Notes under the pieces: generated by a model
Databases searched by the model: none
What the model saw: the letters and a program-made list of their open reading frames with translations, nothing else
What the model was told of the DNA's origin: nothing
Shown here: positions 22,620-31,264 of the stretch, piece after piece
Position numbering within the stretch: position 1 is the first letter of the stretch
How the letters are laid out: every line of letters begins with the position of its first letter
Position numbers and translations under genes: made by a program
Assembly (NCBI RefSeq): GCF_001280005.1
Contig: NZ_LGDW01000481.1
Coordinates: 1 to 34,714 of the forward strand
Length of the DNA: 34,714 nucleotides
From: Streptomyces sp. NRRL WC-3618
Lineage (GTDB): Bacteria; Actinomycetota; Actinomycetes; Streptomycetales; Streptomycetaceae
Direction: 5' to 3'

Positions 22620-23450
22620 GTGGTGGCGGGTATGCGCGTGGTGACCTGGAACCTGTGGTGGCGGTTCGGTCCCTGGGAGGCGCGGCAGAAGGCGATCCTC
22701 TCCGTGCTGCGGGACCTGCGGCCGGACGTGGTCGGGCTCCAGGAGGTCTGGGAGTGCGGCGGGGAGAACCTCGCCGGCTGGCTCGCCGACGAACTCGGGC
22801 TGCACTGGACCTGGGCTCCCTCCGAGACCCCAGAGCGCTGGCAGCGCCGTATCGGGGGCGAGAAGGTCGACATAGGCAACGCGGTGCTGAGCCGCTGGCC
22901 CGTCGTCGAGAGCGAGGCGATACGGCTGCCGGCCCCGGACGAGCTGGACGACGGACGCCCCGCCCTGTACGCCCGGCTCGCCGCCCCCGGCCACCCCGTG
23001 CCCTTCTTCACCGCCCACCTCACCTCCGCGTCCCACGCGTCGGCCGTCCGCTGCCAACAGGTCACCGCCATCGCGGAGTTCGTGGCGAAACGCCGTGACG
23101 GCACCGCCTTCCCGCCTGTCATCACCGGCGACTTCAACGCCTGGCCCGACTCCGACGAGATCCGGCTGCTCGGCGGTTACAAGACGGCACCACCTGTTCC
23201 CGGCCAAGTCTTCCTGGACGCCTGGGAGTCGGCCGATCCGGCGGCTCCGTCGGCGACGTGGGACGCCCAAAACCCTTATGTAGCCGCCGGGTTCGGTCCC
23301 AGCGCGCGGATCGACTACGTCTTTGTCGGGCCGCCGGGGCGGGGCGGGCTCGGGCACGTGAGGAAGGTGGAACGGGCGGGGCACGGGTCCGTGGAGGGCA
23401 TCTGGCCCTCCGACCATGCCGCGGTGGTGGCGGATCTGGCGTCCGCCTGA
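22620..23450 (+). CDS. Endonuclease/exonuclease/phosphatase-family hydrolase
   Basis: 276 aa. GTG at 22620 (AGGTGAG upstream), with an ATG four codons in as an alternative (MRVVTWNLWW). DNase I-like fold with all key motifs: Asn in TWNLWWRF, Glu in GLQEVWE (about residue 42), FTAHL, VITGDFNAWPDSDEI and terminal WPSDHAAVVAD. It is a Mg-dependent phosphodiesterase/phosphatase; the substrate could be DNA, an inositol phosphate or a phospholipid. No signal peptide, so it acts in the cytoplasm. Convergent with the PHP hydrolase. Confidence 0.9.
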   Translation: MVAGMRVVTWNLWWRFGPWEARQKAILSVLRDLRPDVVGLQEVWECGGENLAGWLADELGLHWTWAPSETPERWQRRIGGEKVDIGNAVLSRWPVVESEAIRLPAPDELDDGRPALYARLAAPGHPVPFFTAHLTSASHASAVRCQQVTAIAEFVAKRRDGTAFPPVITGDFNAWPDSDEIRLLGGYKTAPPVPGQVFLDAWESADPAAPSATWDAQNPYVAAGFGPSARIDYVFVGPPGRGGLGHVRKVERAGHGSVEGIWPSDHAAVVADLASA

Positions 23451-23500
23451 GCCGGGAGGCGCGGTCGGGAACCGCACGCGCACTCTCCCTCCGGAGCGGC

Positions 23501-25072
23501 CTACCGGCCCAGGAAGATCGGGTTGGTGAACGCGGCCAACGCCCCGGGCATCGGCGCGAGTACGGCCTCGTGGCGGACCTCCGCCCGGACGTACGCCGCG
23601 TACTGGGCCGTCGTACGCCACTCCACCGTCCCCGCGCCCGCGACCGGCAGGACGCCGCTCGTGAACAGCACGCCCTGGTCCGTCACGAAGCGGACCGTGC
23701 AGCGCGGGGCGCCGGTGACCTCCAGGCGGACGGTCACCGGGGCGTCCTCGGCGACCTTCAACCGGCCCCCGATGTCCGCGTGTTCGCCCTTCGGACCGGA
23801 CGCCGTGAAGGAGAGGGAGACCCACTTGGACTCGGCGACGTAGGAACGTCCCGCCCTCAGGCCGTCCTGGATCGCCTCCCGGGTCAGGTCCTCGGCCAGG
23901 ACCACCGTCTGCGGGACGCCTACCGGGTCGGGGTCACGGTGGGCGTCGCTGTTGCCCATGGCCGGAATCCACCCACGGCCCTCGTCGCCCGCACCACCCT
24001 TCTCCCCCTTCTCCCCCTTCTCTCCCCTCCGGTCCCGCACGGACGCCACCAGCATGCCGTCCCAGTCCGCGAGCGCCACCTCGTCCTCGGGCGAGTAGGT
24101 GCCGTTCCACACCTCCACCGCGTCCGCCTCGGCGAAGCCGAACTTCCAGTTGCAGCCGACGCAGGTGGCGTGCGGGTGGGCCGGGACCACCAGGCCGCCG
24201 GCGCGGCGGATCTGGCGCGCGAACTTGCCGAAGCGGTTGTCACGGGCCCGGTAGCGCCAGTCGACGAAGGTCCCCGGATCGGTGCCGAGCGCGAGCACGT
24301 GACCGTTGCGGGTCGTCACCTCCTCGCCCACCATGATCAGGAGGTCGTCGCCCGCCTGGTCGGCCCAATGGGCGTGTGACGACGGGGTGTTGTGGTCGGA
24401 GGAGTTGATGAAGTCCAGGCCGGCGGCGCGCGCGAGGGTCGCGATCTCGGCCGGGGTGCGCTTGCCGTCCGAGTACCAGGTGTGCAGATGGCAGTCGCCC
24501 CGGTACCAGGCGCGCCCTCTGCCCTTCGCCCGCTCGGGCGGATAGACGGGCGGCACGACCTCGCCGGGCTCGCCGTAGGTCAGCGTGATGGTGATCTCGT
24601 ACGAGAGGCCCTGCGGGGAGACCGTGTAGGGGCCCAGCGCGATGTGCCAGGTCCCCGCCTTCACGCGGCCCGGGATGTAGCCGGGCGTCGCGTCGTCCGC
24701 GCGGATGAAGAACTCCGTGCGCGCCCCGCCCGACCAGCCCCTGAAGCCCTTGCCGCCCAGGTCGGTGCCGCGCTGGTCGAAGACACCGATGTCGAGCGCG
24801 TTGCCCGCGGTGCCGGCCGGGACGGCAGGGCGGTCGTAGCTGTACGCGACCCTCAGCTCCCGTACGCCGTCCGGTATGTCGACGGGCAGGTAGACGAAGT
24901 CGGGGGAGCCGGTGGGCAGCGTGCCCCGTACCGTCTTCGTCTCGGTGCCGGGGGCCGCCTCGGCCGGGGTGCCGTGGGAGAAGGTCACGCTTCCCAACGT
25001 AAGCGCGGCGGCGGCTCCCGTCACGAAGAGGGCGCGCCTGCCGAGACCGGTGCCGTGGTCGTCTTCGCACAT
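23501..25072 (-). CDS. Tat-exported PHP-domain metallohydrolase (CehA/McbA-like)
   Basis: 523 aa from the ATG at 25072 (GGGAG upstream). N-terminal twin-arginine signal (GLGRRALFVTG followed by AAAALTLG), an N-terminal beta domain (~40-190) and then a PHP phosphoesterase domain: GDCHLHTWYSDGKRTPAEIA, FINSSDHNT, GEEVTTRNGHVLALG, VPAHPHATCVG and MGNSDAHRD. These His/Asp clusters make the trinuclear metal site of the CehA/McbA group, which includes carbaryl hydrolase relatives. The natural role may be phosphoesterase or amide/ester hydrolysis outside the cell. Between core motifs lies an odd EKG triplet repeat (RRGEKGEKGEKGG) encoded at about 23995-24040. Confidence 0.9.
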   Translation of the reverse strand: MCEDDHGTGLGRRALFVTGAAAALTLGSVTFSHGTPAEAAPGTETKTVRGTLPTGSPDFVYLPVDIPDGVRELRVAYSYDRPAVPAGTAGNALDIGVFDQRGTDLGGKGFRGWSGGARTEFFIRADDATPGYIPGRVKAGTWHIALGPYTVSPQGLSYEITITLTYGEPGEVVPPVYPPERAKGRGRAWYRGDCHLHTWYSDGKRTPAEIATLARAAGLDFINSSDHNTPSSHAHWADQAGDDLLIMVGEEVTTRNGHVLALGTDPGTFVDWRYRARDNRFGKFARQIRRAGGLVVPAHPHATCVGCNWKFGFAEADAVEVWNGTYSPEDEVALADWDGMLVASVRDRRGEKGEKGEKGGAGDEGRGWIPAMGNSDAHRDPDPVGVPQTVVLAEDLTREAIQDGLRAGRSYVAESKWVSLSFTASGPKGEHADIGGRLKVAEDAPVTVRLEVTGAPRCTVRFVTDQGVLFTSGVLPVAGAGTVEWRTTAQYAAYVRAEVRHEAVLAPMPGALAAFTNPIFLGR

Positions 25073-25228
25073 GCTGCTGCTCCCAGGGTGTCGGGGGGTG
25101 ACGTGGGTGATGCAGTGGTGCCCCGTCCACCCTCGTACTCGGGAGTGAACTCCCGTACAAGACAAGGGAATCGCCATCTTTCGAGCGGGCAGCGGGCACC
25201 GGCCGCGAACCCGCGCCCCGAGCCGATA

Positions 25229-25244
25229 CATACCGGTCGGTATG
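25229..25244 (+). promoter_or_regulatory. Palindromic operator upstream of F420 LLM gene
   Basis: CATACCG-GT-CGGTATG, a perfect 7-bp inverted repeat with a 2-base spacer, 29 bases before the ATG at 25273. The form fits a TetR-family operator and differs from the TGACG-N3-CGTCA type. Confidence 0.6.
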
Positions 25245-25272
25245 GACAGACGGGGCGCTGCCCGGTAGAGAT

Positions 25273-26124
25273 ATGTCCATGCGCCTAGCCGTCACGATCT
25301 TCCTCACCGACGAGACGATCACCCCGACCCGGCTCGCCCGTGAGCTGGAACAACGCGGGTTCGCCGGGCTGTACCTGCCCGAGCACACGCACATCCCGGT
25401 CGAGCGGACCAGCCCGTACCCGGCGGGCGGCGACCTGCCGCCCGAGTACGGCCGCACGCTCGACCCCTTCGTGTCGCTCGGCCAGGCCGCCGCCGTCACC
25501 GAGCGGCTCGTCCTCGGCACGGGCATCACGCTCGTCGCCCAGCACGACCCGATCGACCTCGCCAAGCAGATCGCGACCCTCGACCACCTCTCCGGCGGGC
25601 GCCTCACCCTCGGCGTCGGCTACGGCTGGAACGTCGAGGAGGCCGCCGACCACGGTGTCGAGTGGCGTACGCGGCGCGAGCTGACCCGGGACCGGATGGC
25701 CCTGATGCGCGCCCTGTGGGCGGACGAACCGACCGCGTACGAGGGCGAGTTCGGGAGCGTGCGGGCGAGTACGGCGTACCCCAAACCGGTCCAGAAGGCG
25801 CGCGGGCCGGTGAACGGTCCCCGCACCCTCATCGGCGGTGCGGCCGGGCCGAAACTGTTCGCCCACATCAGCGAATACGCCGACGGCTGGCTGCCGATCG
25901 GCGGACGCGGCCTGTCCGAGTCGCTGCCCCTGCTGCGGTCGGTGTGGACGGACGCGGGCCGCGACCCGGCCGCCCTCCAGGTCGTCCCGTACGCCGTCCG
26001 GCCCACCCCGGGCAAGCTCGCGCACTACGCCGAGCTGGGCATCGAGGAGGCCGTGCTGCAGTTGCCGCCGGCCGGCGAGGCCGAGGTGCTGGGCCTGTTG
26101 GACGAGTACGCCGCGTACCTCTAG
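25273..26124 (+). CDS. LLM-class F420-dependent oxidoreductase (TIGR03619-like)
   Basis: 283 aa, ATG at 25273 (a second ATG two codons later is possible; the ribosome binding site is weak). Signature features: AVTIFLTDETITPTRLAREL, GFAGLYLPEHTHIPVERTSP, VTERLVLGTGITLVAQHDPI, DHLSGGRLTLGVGYGWNVEE, DRMALMRALWADEPTAYEGE and a C-terminal LGIEEAVLQLPP. This is the compact F420-dependent subgroup of luciferase-like barrels. Substrate unknown. It sits 104 bases upstream of fbiC, the F420 biosynthetic gene, on the same strand, with a candidate weak hairpin between, so partial read-through is possible. Confidence 0.92.
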   Translation: MSMRLAVTIFLTDETITPTRLARELEQRGFAGLYLPEHTHIPVERTSPYPAGGDLPPEYGRTLDPFVSLGQAAAVTERLVLGTGITLVAQHDPIDLAKQIATLDHLSGGRLTLGVGYGWNVEEAADHGVEWRTRRELTRDRMALMRALWADEPTAYEGEFGSVRASTAYPKPVQKARGPVNGPRTLIGGAAGPKLFAHISEYADGWLPIGGRGLSESLPLLRSVWTDAGRDPAALQVVPYAVRPTPGKLAHYAELGIEEAVLQLPPAGEAEVLGLLDEYAAYL

Positions 26125-26152
26125 CCGTGTACCCCTGGCCGCCGCCGGGGCT

Positions 26153-26186
26153 GCCCTGTGATGTCCGGCACCGGAACGGACAGGGC
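26153..26186 (+). terminator. Weak hairpin between LLM gene and fbiC
   Basis: GCCCTGT (26153-26159) pairs with ACAGGGC (26180-26186), enclosing a CCGG-CA-CCGG inner repeat. It may reduce read-through into fbiC. Confidence 0.35.
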
Positions 26187-26228
26187 GGTCCTTGCGGGTC
26201 CTGATCACATCGATCGTATGCTCGACGG

Positions 26229-28841
26229 ATGACGACTCCCGAGGATTCCGGAACCGGCCCCACCGAGCGCCCCGGCGCCGCTGGCCCGACCGAGAACTCC
26301 ATGCGTCGCGCACTCAAACGCGCCCGTGACGGCGTCGCCCTCGACGTCGGCGAGGCGGCGGTGCTGCTCCAGGCCCGCGGCGAGGCCCTCGACGACCTCA
26401 CCGCGTCGGCGGCCCGCGTACGGGACGCGGGCCTGGACGCGGCGGGCCGCCCCGGCGTCATCACCTACTCGAAAAGCGTCTTCATCCCCCTCACCCGCCT
26501 CTGCCGGGACAAGTGCCACTACTGCACCTTCGTGACCGTCCCCGGCAAGCTCCGCAGGGCCGGACACGGCATGTTCATGTCCCCGGACGAGGTCCTCGAC
26601 ATCGCCCGGCGCGGCGCCGCCCTCGGCTGCAAGGAAGCGCTGATCACCCTCGGCGACAAGCCCGAGGACCGCTGGCCCGAGGCGCGCGAGTGGCTCGACG
26701 CGCACGGCTACGACGACACGATCGCGTACGTCCGCGCCATCTCGATCCGCATCCTCGAGGAGACGGGCCTGCTCCCCCACCTCAACCCGGGCGTGATGTC
26801 CTGGACGGACTTCCAGCGCCTCAAGCCCGTCGCCCCCTCCATGGGCATGATGCTGGAGACGACGGCCACCCGCCTCTGGTCCGAGCCGGGCGGCCCGCAC
26901 TACGGCTCCCCGGACAAGGAACCCGCCGTACGGCTAAGGGTGTTGGAGGACGCGGGCCGCTCGTCCGTCCCCTTCACCTCGGGCCTCCTGATCGGAATCG
27001 GCGAGACGTACGAGGAGCGCGCGGAGTCCCTCTTCGCCCTGCGTCGCGTCTCCCGCGCCTACCACTCCATCCAGGAGTTGATCATCCAGAACTTCCGCGC
27101 CAAGCCGGACACCGCGATGCGCGGCATGCCGGACGCGGAACTGGACGAACTCGTCGCGACGGTGGCGGTCGCCCGCCACATCATGGGCCCGAGCGCCTGC
27201 CTCCAGGCCCCGCCCAACCTCGTCGACTCCGAGTACGAGCGGCTGATCGGCGCCGGCATCGACGACTGGGGCGGCGTCTCCCCGCTCACCATCGACCACG
27301 TCAACCCGGAACGCCCCTGGCCCCAGATCGAGGAGTTGAGGGGAAAGTCGGCGGAGGTCGGCTTCGAACTGCGCGAACGCCTCTGCGTCTACCCGGAGTT
27401 CGTACAGCGAGGCGAGCCGTGGCTCGACCCGCGCCTGCTCCCGCACGTACGAGCCCTGGCCGACCCGGAGACGGGCCTCGCCCGCGAGGACGCGGTCGTC
27501 GAGGGCCACCCGTGGCAGGAACCGGAGGAGGTGTTCGTCTCCTCCGGCCGCACCGACCTGCACACCACCATCGACACCGAGGGCCGTACGTCCGACCGGC
27601 GCGACGACTTCGACGAGGTGTACGGCGACTGGGGCGCCCTGCGCGAGGCGGCGGCCCCCGGAATGGTGCCGGAGCGCATCGACACGGACGTCCGACAGGC
27701 GCTGCGCACGGCGGCCGACGACCCGACGAAGCTCACCGACGCCGAGGCCCTCGCGCTCTTCCACGCGGACGGCCCGGCCCTGGACGCCCTTTGCCAAGTG
27801 GCCGACGACGTACGGAAGTCGGCGGTCGGCGACGACGTCACCTACATCGTCACCCGGAACATCAACTTCACCAACGTCTGCTACACCGGCTGCCGTTTCT
27901 GCGCCTTCGCGCAACGTCGCACGGACGCCGACGCTTACACCCTCTCGCTGGACCAGGTCGCGGACAGGGCCCAACAGGCCTGGGACCTAGGGGCAGTTGA
28001 GGTATGTATGCAGGGCGGCATCCACCCGGACCTGCCGGGCACCGCCTACTTCGACATCGCGAAGGCGGTGAAGGAACGGGTACCCGGCATGCACGTACAC
28101 GCCTTCTCGCCCATGGAAGTGGTCAACGGCGCGTCCCGCACCGGGATGTCGATCCGCGAGTGGCTGACAGCCGCGAAGGAAGCGGGCCTCGACACGATCC
28201 CCGGCACGGCGGCGGAGATCCTCGACGACGAGGTCCGCTGGGTCCTCACCAAGGGCAAGCTGCCCACGGCCACCTGGATCGAGGTCGTGACGACCGCGCA
28301 CGAGCTGGGCATCCGCTCCTCGTCCACGATGATGTACGGCCACGTCGACCAACCCCGCCACTGGCTCGGCCACTTCCGCACCCTGGCCCGCATCCAGCAA
28401 CAGACGGGCGGCTTCACGGAGTTCGTCACGCTCCCCTTCATCCACACCAACGCACCCGTGTACCTGGCGGGCATCGCGCGCCCCGGCCCGACGATGCGCG
28501 ACAACCGGGCGGTCATCGCCATGGCCCGCCTTCTCCTGCACACCCACATCCCCAACATCCAGACGAGCTGGGTGAAGTTGGGCACGGAGGGCGCGGCGGA
28601 GATGCTCCGCTCGGGCGCGAACGACCTGGGCGGCACGCTGATGGAGGAGACGATCTCGCGAATGGCGGGGTCGTCGTACGGCTCGTACAAGTCGGTGAAG
28701 GACCTGATCGCGGTCGCGGAGGCGGCGGGACGCCCGGCGAAGCCCCGGACCACCCTGTACGGCGAGGTCCCGGAGGAACGACAGCGGGCGGCGGCGGTGT
28801 CCGACGGGCATCTGCCGGAACTGCTGCCGGTGTTGGACTGA
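26229..28841 (+). CDS. fbiC: Bifunctional FO synthase (CofG-CofH fusion)
   Basis: 870 aa, the usual length of actinobacterial FbiC. It joins 5-amino-6-ribitylaminouracil to tyrosine to make FO, the deazaflavin chromophore of F420, using two radical SAM halves. The CofG half (~50-400) has the cluster motif CRDKCHYC (Cys 92, 96, 99). The CofH half (~500-860) has CYTGCRFC (Cys 551, 555, 558), followed by [20 protein letters not shown] and [12 protein letters not shown], both diagnostic. ATG at 26229; no strong Shine-Dalgarno. The enzyme is cytosolic. With three LLM-type genes and a Ddn-type gene in this window it points to an F420-rich metabolism. All catalytic cysteines are intact. Confidence 0.97.
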   Translation: MTTPEDSGTGPTERPGAAGPTENSMRRALKRARDGVALDVGEAAVLLQARGEALDDLTASAARVRDAGLDAAGRPGVITYSKSVFIPLTRLCRDKCHYCTFVTVPGKLRRAGHGMFMSPDEVLDIARRGAALGCKEALITLGDKPEDRWPEAREWLDAHGYDDTIAYVRAISIRILEETGLLPHLNPGVMSWTDFQRLKPVAPSMGMMLETTATRLWSEPGGPHYGSPDKEPAVRLRVLEDAGRSSVPFTSGLLIGIGETYEERAESLFALRRVSRAYHSIQELIIQNFRAKPDTAMRGMPDAELDELVATVAVARHIMGPSACLQAPPNLVDSEYERLIGAGIDDWGGVSPLTIDHVNPERPWPQIEELRGKSAEVGFELRERLCVYPEFVQRGEPWLDPRLLPHVRALADPETGLAREDAVVEGHPWQEPEEVFVSSGRTDLHTTIDTEGRTSDRRDDFDEVYGDWGALREAAAPGMVPERIDTDVRQALRTAADDPTKLTDAEALALFHADGPALDALCQVADDVRKSAVGDDVTYIVTRNINFTNVCYTGCRFCAFAQRRTDADAYTLSLDQVADRAQQAWDLGAVEVCMQGGIHPDLPGTAYFDIAKAVKERVPGMHVHAFSPMEVVNGASRTGMSIREWLTAAKEAGLDTIPGTAAEILDDEVRWVLTKGKLPTATWIEVVTTAHELGIRSSSTMMYGHVDQPRHWLGHFRTLARIQQQTGGFTEFVTLPFIHTNAPVYLAGIARPGPTMRDNRAVIAMARLLLHTHIPNIQTSWVKLGTEGAAEMLRSGANDLGGTLMEETISRMAGSSYGSYKSVKDLIAVAEAAGRPAKPRTTLYGEVPEERQRAAAVSDGHLPELLPVLD

Positions 28842-28918
28842 CCCGGCCCGGCGGGCGCCACCCATCTCCCTCAACTGGTCGAGCAGCTCAACTCGCCCTC
28901 CGGGCGCTGGGATTCGAT

Positions 28919-29902
28919 ATGTCGATGGACGATCAAACGCCAACCGCGGATATGGATCAGGAGGCGCTCTACCGCGCGCTCGACGAGACGGTGTCACGGC
29001 TGTACGCCGACGGCCGGTTGGCCGATGCCCTCGAAGCGGTGGAGGAAATGGCTCCCAGGATCCCCACGCGCCGCGCGGACACCGCCCACCTGACGGCCTG
29101 TCTGCTGACGCTCACCGGACGCGCCGAGGACGCCCTGACGGTGCTGCGCGCCGCACTCGCCGACGGCGCCTGGTGGAGCCCCACGATCCTCGTGGAAGAC
29201 GACGACCTGACCGCCGTACGCGACCTCGAGGGATTCGCCCCGTTGCTAGGCGAGTCCACGGCCCGCCACGCGACGGCGACCGGAGTTCCGCTTCCTCCGG
29301 TCGTACGACGCCCGAAGGGCACCCCCCGAGGCGTCCTGGTCGCCTTGCACGGCGCCGACCAGGACGCGGCGCTGGCCGCAGAACAGTGGGCGGCGGCCGT
29401 GGACGCCGGATTCGTCCTCGTCGCCGTGGACTCCTCCCAGCGGTCCACCCCGCTCTACCGCAGCTGGCCGGACACGGACGTCGCCATCCGGGACATCACC
29501 ACCGCGCTTGCGGAATTGAACGAGGCCGACGGCGCCCTCCCGCTCCTGGCGGCGGGCTTCTCGGCGGGTGGCCGCGTGGCCGTGCTGTGGGCCCTGTCCG
29601 GCGCGGCGATACGCCCGTCCGGATTCCTGGCGCTGGCCCCGGCGCTCACACCGGAACACCTCGACGGGGAACGGCGGGTGAGGGCTGGGCGGGGCGAGGT
29701 GCGCGGCCGGATCCTGGTGGGGGAGCGGGACGAGGACGTCACCCCGGAGGTGTACGACGCCTACGCGGTGCTCGCGGATGCGGGGGCGGACGTCACGCTG
29801 GAGACGGTTGGCGGGCTGGGGCACGCCTTTCCGGTGGGGTTCGGACGGGGGCTTCCGGGGGTGCTGGAGGCGTTGATGGAAGAGAGGGCTGGGGGGAGCT
29901 GA
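28919..29902 (+). CDS. Alpha/beta hydrolase with helical N-terminal region
   Basis: 327 aa, ATG at 28919 (another Met two codons later). The N-terminal ~110 residues are helical with TPR-like character (LADALEAVEEMAPRIPTRRA, LTGRAEDALTVLRAAL). The C-terminal ~220 residues are an alpha/beta hydrolase: oxyanion strand GVLVALHGADQD, nucleophile elbow GFSAGGRVA (Ser), an acid after the sixth strand (RILVGERDEDVTPE) and a histidine in GGLGHAFP. It is a phospholipase/carboxylesterase-like serine hydrolase, perhaps a dienelactone-hydrolase relative. It lies 77 bases after fbiC, without an obvious terminator, so co-transcription is possible. Confidence 0.85.
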   Translation: MSMDDQTPTADMDQEALYRALDETVSRLYADGRLADALEAVEEMAPRIPTRRADTAHLTACLLTLTGRAEDALTVLRAALADGAWWSPTILVEDDDLTAVRDLEGFAPLLGESTARHATATGVPLPPVVRRPKGTPRGVLVALHGADQDAALAAEQWAAAVDAGFVLVAVDSSQRSTPLYRSWPDTDVAIRDITTALAELNEADGALPLLAAGFSAGGRVAVLWALSGAAIRPSGFLALAPALTPEHLDGERRVRAGRGEVRGRILVGERDEDVTPEVYDAYAVLADAGADVTLETVGGLGHAFPVGFGRGLPGVLEALMEERAGGS

Positions 29903-29916
29903 CGAGGTTGGGCGGT

Positions 29917-29997
29917 GACGGCGACCGTGCCGTTCGCGTCCCGGGCCACGATTACGGAGGCGCCGCGCAGAGCGTCCCGTCGGGGTGAGTCGGTCAT
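29917..29997 (-). pseudogene. Truncated copy of a NUDIX gene 5' end
   Basis: The first ~27 codons (MTDSPRRDALRGASVIVARD, then ANGTVAV) duplicate the start of the intact NUDIX gene at 31245 (MTDSPRRDALRDASVIVARD). At DNA level 29917-30000 matches 31165-31248 at about 80 of 84 positions. After this the frame continues into sequence antisense to the hydrolase gene and has no NUDIX box. It is a duplication or recombination remnant. Confidence 0.8.
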
Positions 29998-30029
29998 GGC
30001 CGTCAGCGTGGGCGCCCACGCTGACGGCC
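29998..30029 (-). terminator. 32-bp perfect palindrome, terminator of NUDIX gene
   Basis: A gap-free 32-bp palindrome whose arms begin GGCCGTCAGC. As RNA it folds to a stem of about 14 bp with a tiny loop. It lies 22 bases after the stop of the minus-strand NUDIX gene and directly abuts the duplicated NUDIX remnant. Confidence 0.75.
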
Positions 30030-30051
30030 AGGCCGCCAACGGCGACGTGAG

Positions 30052-30495
30052 CTACTGCCAGCCATGCTCGTTGAGGCGTTCGGTGCCGTTCAGATAGCCG
30101 AGCAGGCCGGCTTCGGGGTACTCGATGATGTCGTCGGGCAGATCATGCACGCTGAACCACGAGAGCGCGAGGCACTTCTCGGGCTCCTGGTTGCGGGGCG
30201 TTCCCTCCCACTCGGTGGCCTCGAAGAAGAATCCGATCCGCTCGACCTCTTCGTTCTGCTGGTGGTGCACGACGTGCACGAGGCGAAGGTGGGCGGGGTC
30301 GACGGTGACGTCTGTCTCCTCGTACAGCTCCCGAGCTGCGCCGAAGCTCAAGGGCTCGCCCTTGTCGAGCTTGCCCGAAGGCATGTGCCACCGGTAGCGA
30401 CCGTAAGGGCCGCCGCGCTGTGACATGAGGATCTTGTCGCCGTCGCGGAGGATGACGTGGGTGTCGATGACGGGCTGTGCGGGCTGTGCGCTCAT
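30052..30495 (-). CDS. NUDIX hydrolase
   Basis: 147 aa from the ATG at 30495, which overlaps the stop of a possible 46-aa ORF upstream (ATGA). NUDIX box at ~41-63: G-KLDKGEPLSFGAARELYEET matches GX5EX7REUXEEXGU. N-terminal VIDTHVILRDGDKILMSQRG and YGRYRWHMPSGKLDKGE place it near the MutT/8-oxo-dGTPase-like branch. A C-terminal FSVHDLPDDIIEYPEAGLLG is typical of actinobacterial NUDIX proteins of unknown substrate. Expected reaction: hydrolysis of a nucleoside diphosphate-linked compound. It lies at the end of the radical SAM/kinase region on the same strand. Confidence 0.92.
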   Translation of the reverse strand: MSAQPAQPVIDTHVILRDGDKILMSQRGGPYGRYRWHMPSGKLDKGEPLSFGAARELYEETDVTVDPAHLRLVHVVHHQQNEEVERIGFFFEATEWEGTPRNQEPEKCLALSWFSVHDLPDDIIEYPEAGLLGYLNGTERLNEHGWQ

Positions 30496-30632
30496 GGTTC
30501 CTGAGGGGTTGGTTCGTCGGGGGTGGCGATCGACGCCAGCGGCCAAGGCGGGATTGCGTCGGCGATTTGGCGCGCTACACGCAGTGAGATCGACGTCGCC
30601 GTACGCCAGCAGGCTGTCCGTTTTGTAGCCAT
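30492..30632 (-). CDS. Possible 46-aa ORF coupled to NUDIX gene
   Basis: ATG at 30632 to TGA at 30492-30494, the stop overlapping the NUDIX ATG. Sequence starts MATKRTACWRTATSISLRVA and ends ATPDEPTPQEP. The ribosome binding site (GAGG) touches the ATG, which is poor spacing. No domain. The overlap is the only argument; it may equally be chance or part of a relic. Confidence 0.3.
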   Translation of the reverse strand: MATKRTACWRTATSISLRVARQIADAIPPWPLASIATPDEPTPQEP

Positions 30633-30634
30633 CC

Positions 30635-30801
30635 TCAACGAAGGTCTGTCAAACGGGCGTGCTGGGGCGCACTGAGGACGCGGTCACTGCCGGACTCGAT
30701 CCCGAGGGCTACTTCCCTCAGGTCGTTGGAGATGGGGCGGTCTAGTTGCCTGTCGGAGAGCCGGTCGAGGACGTTGCTGCGACAACAGGGTCCCGCTTTT
30801 G
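30635..30801 (-). pseudogene. Possible radical-SAM-like fragment
   Basis: This 167-base stretch lies between the two NUDIX genes. A minus-strand frame through it, ending at a TGA (30635-30637), reads SDRQLDRPISNDLREVALGI followed by ESGSDRVLSAP. GIESGSDRVL is the typical fourth-strand motif of many radical SAM proteins. There is no start, no cysteine motif and only about 55 codons. The resemblance may be accidental. Confidence 0.3.
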
Positions 30802-31245
30802 TCAGGCTGTTGTGACCTGCTGGGCCAGCAGCAGTGCCAGTGGGCCCCCCTGAAGTAGAAAGTGTCCTTCGGTGGCGGCCTGGATCGCGTCAGGCATTGG
30901 CCACCATGCGAGCTTGAAGTGCTCTTCGCTGGGCGTGAGTTGCTGCGGGCCGCAGGTGAGGTCTTCGGCCAGGAACAGGTGGATGCGGGCGGCGGAGTCC
31001 AGCGTGATGGCGTACGAACCGAGGGGCCGCCAGGACTGGGCGGTGACGCCCGCTTCTTCGCGCAGCTCGCGCCGCGCGCACTCTTCCGGTGTCTCGCCGG
31101 GCTCTCGGCGCCCCCCGGGCAGGAACACGTACTCGCCGCCGTGCTGCGGGAATTCGGCGGCCAGGACGGCGACCGTGCCGTCCGAGTCTCGGGCCACGAT
31201 TACGGAGGCGTCGCGCAGAGCGTCCCGTCGGGGTGAGTCGGTCAT
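30802..31245 (-). CDS. NUDIX hydrolase, last gene of radical SAM operon
   Basis: 147 aa, ATG at 31245, 19 bases after the stop of the STM4013-like gene; no clear Shine-Dalgarno. NUDIX box at ~44-67: GGRREPGETPEECARREL followed by REEAGV, a full match. N-terminal MTDSPRRDALRDASVIVARD; C-terminal LAWWPMPDAIQAATEGHFLL. The family is ADP-ribose pyrophosphatase/MutT-like and the substrate is unknown. Its first 84 bases are duplicated at 29917-30000. In context it may hydrolyse a nucleotide-linked intermediate made by the operon. Confidence 0.92.
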   Translation of the reverse strand: MTDSPRRDALRDASVIVARDSDGTVAVLAAEFPQHGGEYVFLPGGRREPGETPEECARRELREEAGVTAQSWRPLGSYAITLDSAARIHLFLAEDLTCGPQQLTPSEEHFKLAWWPMPDAIQAATEGHFLLQGGPLALLLAQQVTTA

Positions 31246-31248
31246 GGC
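31165..31248. repeat. 84-bp direct repeat, copy 2 (copy 1 at 29917-30000)
   Basis: About 80/84 identical, same orientation. It covers the first ~27 codons of the NUDIX gene and ends three bases upstream of its ATG. The copies bracket about 1.16 kb holding the second NUDIX gene and relic sequence, which could therefore be deleted or have been inserted by homologous recombination. Confidence 0.85.
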
Positions 31249-31264
31249 ACGGGAGCGTAGCCGT

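Noticed and set aside
26513..28000. 495-codon frame inside fbiC
   Set aside because: Arg/Pro/His-rich shadow of fbiC in another frame.
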